64,000 nt of DNA from Lachnospiraceae bacterium (GTDB lineage Bacteria; Bacillota; Clostridia; Lachnospirales; Lachnospiraceae). A program made the translations under genes and the position numbers. The notes under the pieces were generated by a model. It was not told where the DNA came from and ran no database searches. It saw nothing but the letters and a program-made list of their open reading frames with translations. Shown here piece by piece: positions 62,287-64,000 of the stretch (its first letter is position 1; each line of letters begins with the position of its first letter). The stretch spans positions 109,703-173,702 of the forward strand of contig JAILQX010000029.1 of the NCBI GenBank assembly GCA_024698705.1. The letters are read 5' to 3'.

Positions 62287-63906
62287 TTATTCCATGCCAC
62301 GGTTTCTGTCTCTGACAATGTTTCTCTTGTGTATCTCGTTCTGAAGCATTCTCTCAAGATCCCGCTTGTTGTGATTAAGCACTTCCATCTTGGCAAGATC
62401 CACGATGGCATCCGATAACGGTCTTTCAGTTTTCCGATAGTTCTCTTTCAGACCGTCAAGCTCCTTCGTCCATGCCTTGGGAATGATCTTCTTGTCCGGC
62501 TCCACGATCATGCTCTTAAGCGTATCTCGATAGACTTTGTAGGTATTGAGTTCCGTCTGATGCTTTCTCTTATATTCCTCTGCCTGACTCTTCTTAAAGA
62601 ATCCAAGTGGCTTTCCGTTTTTCTCTTCGGCTTTTTTCAGCTTCCAATACTCCGCATTGACCTTCTGATACGGCTCATACTGCTCATGGAAACCAAGCAG
62701 CTTTTCAAGATAATCCATGCGTGCGCTCATATCGCCTCGGCTCTTTCCAAGCTTTTCATACTCAGCTTGCGTTGCCTTACGCTCTGCCTGCATTTCATCA
62801 AAAGTAGTCCAGCCTTTGCTCTGCACATAGGCTTCCATTTTTGTCTTGTCCTGCAGAGAAGCACGATCTGAAACGGCACCGATAAACTTGCCCTTAACTA
62901 TCGGCAGACTCAAACGGTTATTATTCCGTTCAGCCATCTTCCGGATCACATCAATGATCTCGCTCTTGAATGCCTTTGCAACGGTAACCGGAATAGCCAT
63001 AACTTCGACAAGTTCTTCCTTGGCTTTTTCATAAGCAGCACGGGCAGCATTTATAACAGCATTCTTTGCTATGATCTCTCGGTTGATATCGCCTCGAATC
63101 GTCCGGATTCCTGCACGCTCCATTGCACTCGCTTTCTCTCCAAGATGGATCTGCGGAATGATATCAAGTCCCAGCTCCTTAAAAGAACGATACTCCCAAA
63201 ACTTATCCGTCATACCGATCTTTGCATTGACCGCATTTATGGTATCGGCAAGATCTTTTCTCCATATCTTCGCATTCTCCTTACTGTTCCAATCGTTGGT
63301 CTGAATCGTTGTGCATTTCCATTGCTTACGGTTCTGCTTATCTACTTTCTGCTGTCCGGTCTTTTTATCAATGTCTGGGATGCGTTCTCCGTTCTCATCC
63401 CTCTGATAAACTTTCTTCTGTTTCGGCATCCATTTCCCCTGCTCATCAATGCTGCGTAATGTGAGCATGATATGGCAATGCAAGTTCCTCTGCCCCTGCT
63501 TGTTTTCAGAATCATGGATGGCATACTGAACACACATACCTTTGCTGACAAAATTCCGCTCGCAATAATCCTTCACCACTTCCTTAGCAAGATCATAGCT
63601 CCACTCGTTCGGCAGCTCTATACGGAAGGTGCGTGCAAGCTGAGCATCCTTTGCCTTTTCAACAAGTTCCACACTATTCCATAAAACATATGGATCCTTG
63701 TATTTTTCGGGTGCATTCTCCGGTAGCAAAACTTCGCAATGAACAAGATCCTCGGAATACTTGGGATAATATGTCTGACCGTCATATTCGCAGTACATCT
63801 TCTCCCTGCTGATATATGAGGCTTGCTCAACAGCAGAATGACCGCCCTTACACTTGGCACTCCTGCCACATATCTTGGCACGGGTGCTGATGTTTTTAAC
63901 TGTCAT
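62287..63906 (-). CDS. MobA/MobL-family relaxase
   Basis: A 539-residue conjugative relaxase of the MobQ group. The N-terminal domain (1-240) has KGGHSAVEQASYISR (about 20-34), the metal-binding HxH in RNLHCHIMLTLR (about 140-151), and WRKDLADTINAVNAKIG followed by LGLDIIPQIHLGEKASAMERAGI and RGDINR, all typical. The C-terminal half is helical and coiled-coil-like (Lys, Glu, Ala rich) with no primase. It nicks the element's transfer origin and leads the strand during mobilization. GAGGTG precedes the ATG. The origin should lie just upstream, beyond 63907. Confidence 0.93.
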   Translation of the reverse strand: MTVKNISTRAKICGRSAKCKGGHSAVEQASYISREKMYCEYDGQTYYPKYSEDLVHCEVLLPENAPEKYKDPYVLWNSVELVEKAKDAQLARTFRIELPNEWSYDLAKEVVKDYCERNFVSKGMCVQYAIHDSENKQGQRNLHCHIMLTLRSIDEQGKWMPKQKKVYQRDENGERIPDIDKKTGQQKVDKQNRKQWKCTTIQTNDWNSKENAKIWRKDLADTINAVNAKIGMTDKFWEYRSFKELGLDIIPQIHLGEKASAMERAGIRTIRGDINREIIAKNAVINAARAAYEKAKEELVEVMAIPVTVAKAFKSEIIDVIRKMAERNNNRLSLPIVKGKFIGAVSDRASLQDKTKMEAYVQSKGWTTFDEMQAERKATQAEYEKLGKSRGDMSARMDYLEKLLGFHEQYEPYQKVNAEYWKLKKAEEKNGKPLGFFKKSQAEEYKRKHQTELNTYKVYRDTLKSMIVEPDKKIIPKAWTKELDGLKENYRKTERPLSDAIVDLAKMEVLNHNKRDLERMLQNEIHKRNIVRDRNRGME

Positions 63907-64000
63907 GTCCGCACCTCACATTCCACCTTGACGGCATACCAAAACATGGACGGACTGACAGGACAGACTTTTCGCCTGGTGAAGCTCTGCTCTTTAGAGC

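Noticed and set aside
63907..64000. Transfer origin just upstream of the relaxase gene
   Set aside because: The position is right and a short inverted repeat (GCTCT-aa-AGAGC) is present at the edge, but I see no MobQ-type nick-site sequence and the window ends here.

Overview
The window looks like chromosomal DNA from an anaerobic, low-to-moderate GC Firmicute of the class Clostridia, most likely family Lachnospiraceae. The evidence is a six-gene Rnf complex in the clostridial order CDGEAB, an ispH-S1 pair downstream of cmk, a Firmicutes-type 6S RNA, AGGAGG ribosome sites, and a YesM/YesN-type sugar-sensing system. Most genes lie on the minus strand. This is a reading of sequence and motifs only; no database search was run.

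Layout. 1-3980: an ABC-2/GldG-type export operon (ATPase, permease-GldG fusion, DUF4340 protein, and the start of one more gene). 4115-11135: single genes with their own promoters or terminators (leuS, an Fe-S aldo/keto reductase, a MraY-like transferase, an EF-G-like GTPase). 11357-17269: manC-cupin-manA fusion, a PilZ protein, queA, an M18 aminopeptidase and a YihY/BrkB membrane protein. Just upstream of the last gene is an unannotated 6S RNA (about 17283-17476). 17731-20717 (+): a chemoreceptor and an MFS transporter.

20714-36341 is a pentose locus: rpe, a split transketolase, a YtfQRT-YjfF-type furanose ABC importer, a GntR/LacI-type (AraR-like) regulator, a three-component sensor system (YesM-like kinase, membrane-anchored sugar-binding protein, YesN-like regulator), araD and an FGGY kinase. 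Together these would sense, import, phosphorylate and epimerise an L-arabinose-like sugar into the pentose phosphate pathway. No arabinose isomerase gene is in the window. Between transketolase and the importer (23367-23942) lies an array of tandem repeats and two related large palindromic elements.

36476-52337 is a tightly packed run of 13 minus-strand genes: rnfCDGEAB, a GH25 lysozyme-like protein, an AP2-domain protein, thrC, gltA, an Xaa-Pro aminopeptidase and a heterodimeric ABC exporter. 52503-60019 holds an RNase H-like exonuclease, cheR, S1-ispH-cmk-flavoprotein, and RpiR and TetR regulators. 60676-64000 is the end of a mobilizable element: a TnpW-like small protein, a P-loop kinase/GNAT fusion preceded by a short leader peptide with an Arg-Leu-Arg motif and hairpins, and a MobA/MobL relaxase. 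The element continues past the right edge.

The most interesting items are the leader-peptide/attenuator arrangement in front of the kinase-GNAT cargo gene, the palindromic repeat family with conserved loop but different stems, the 6S RNA abutting the BrkB gene, and the Cys-containing acidic tail on RnfE.
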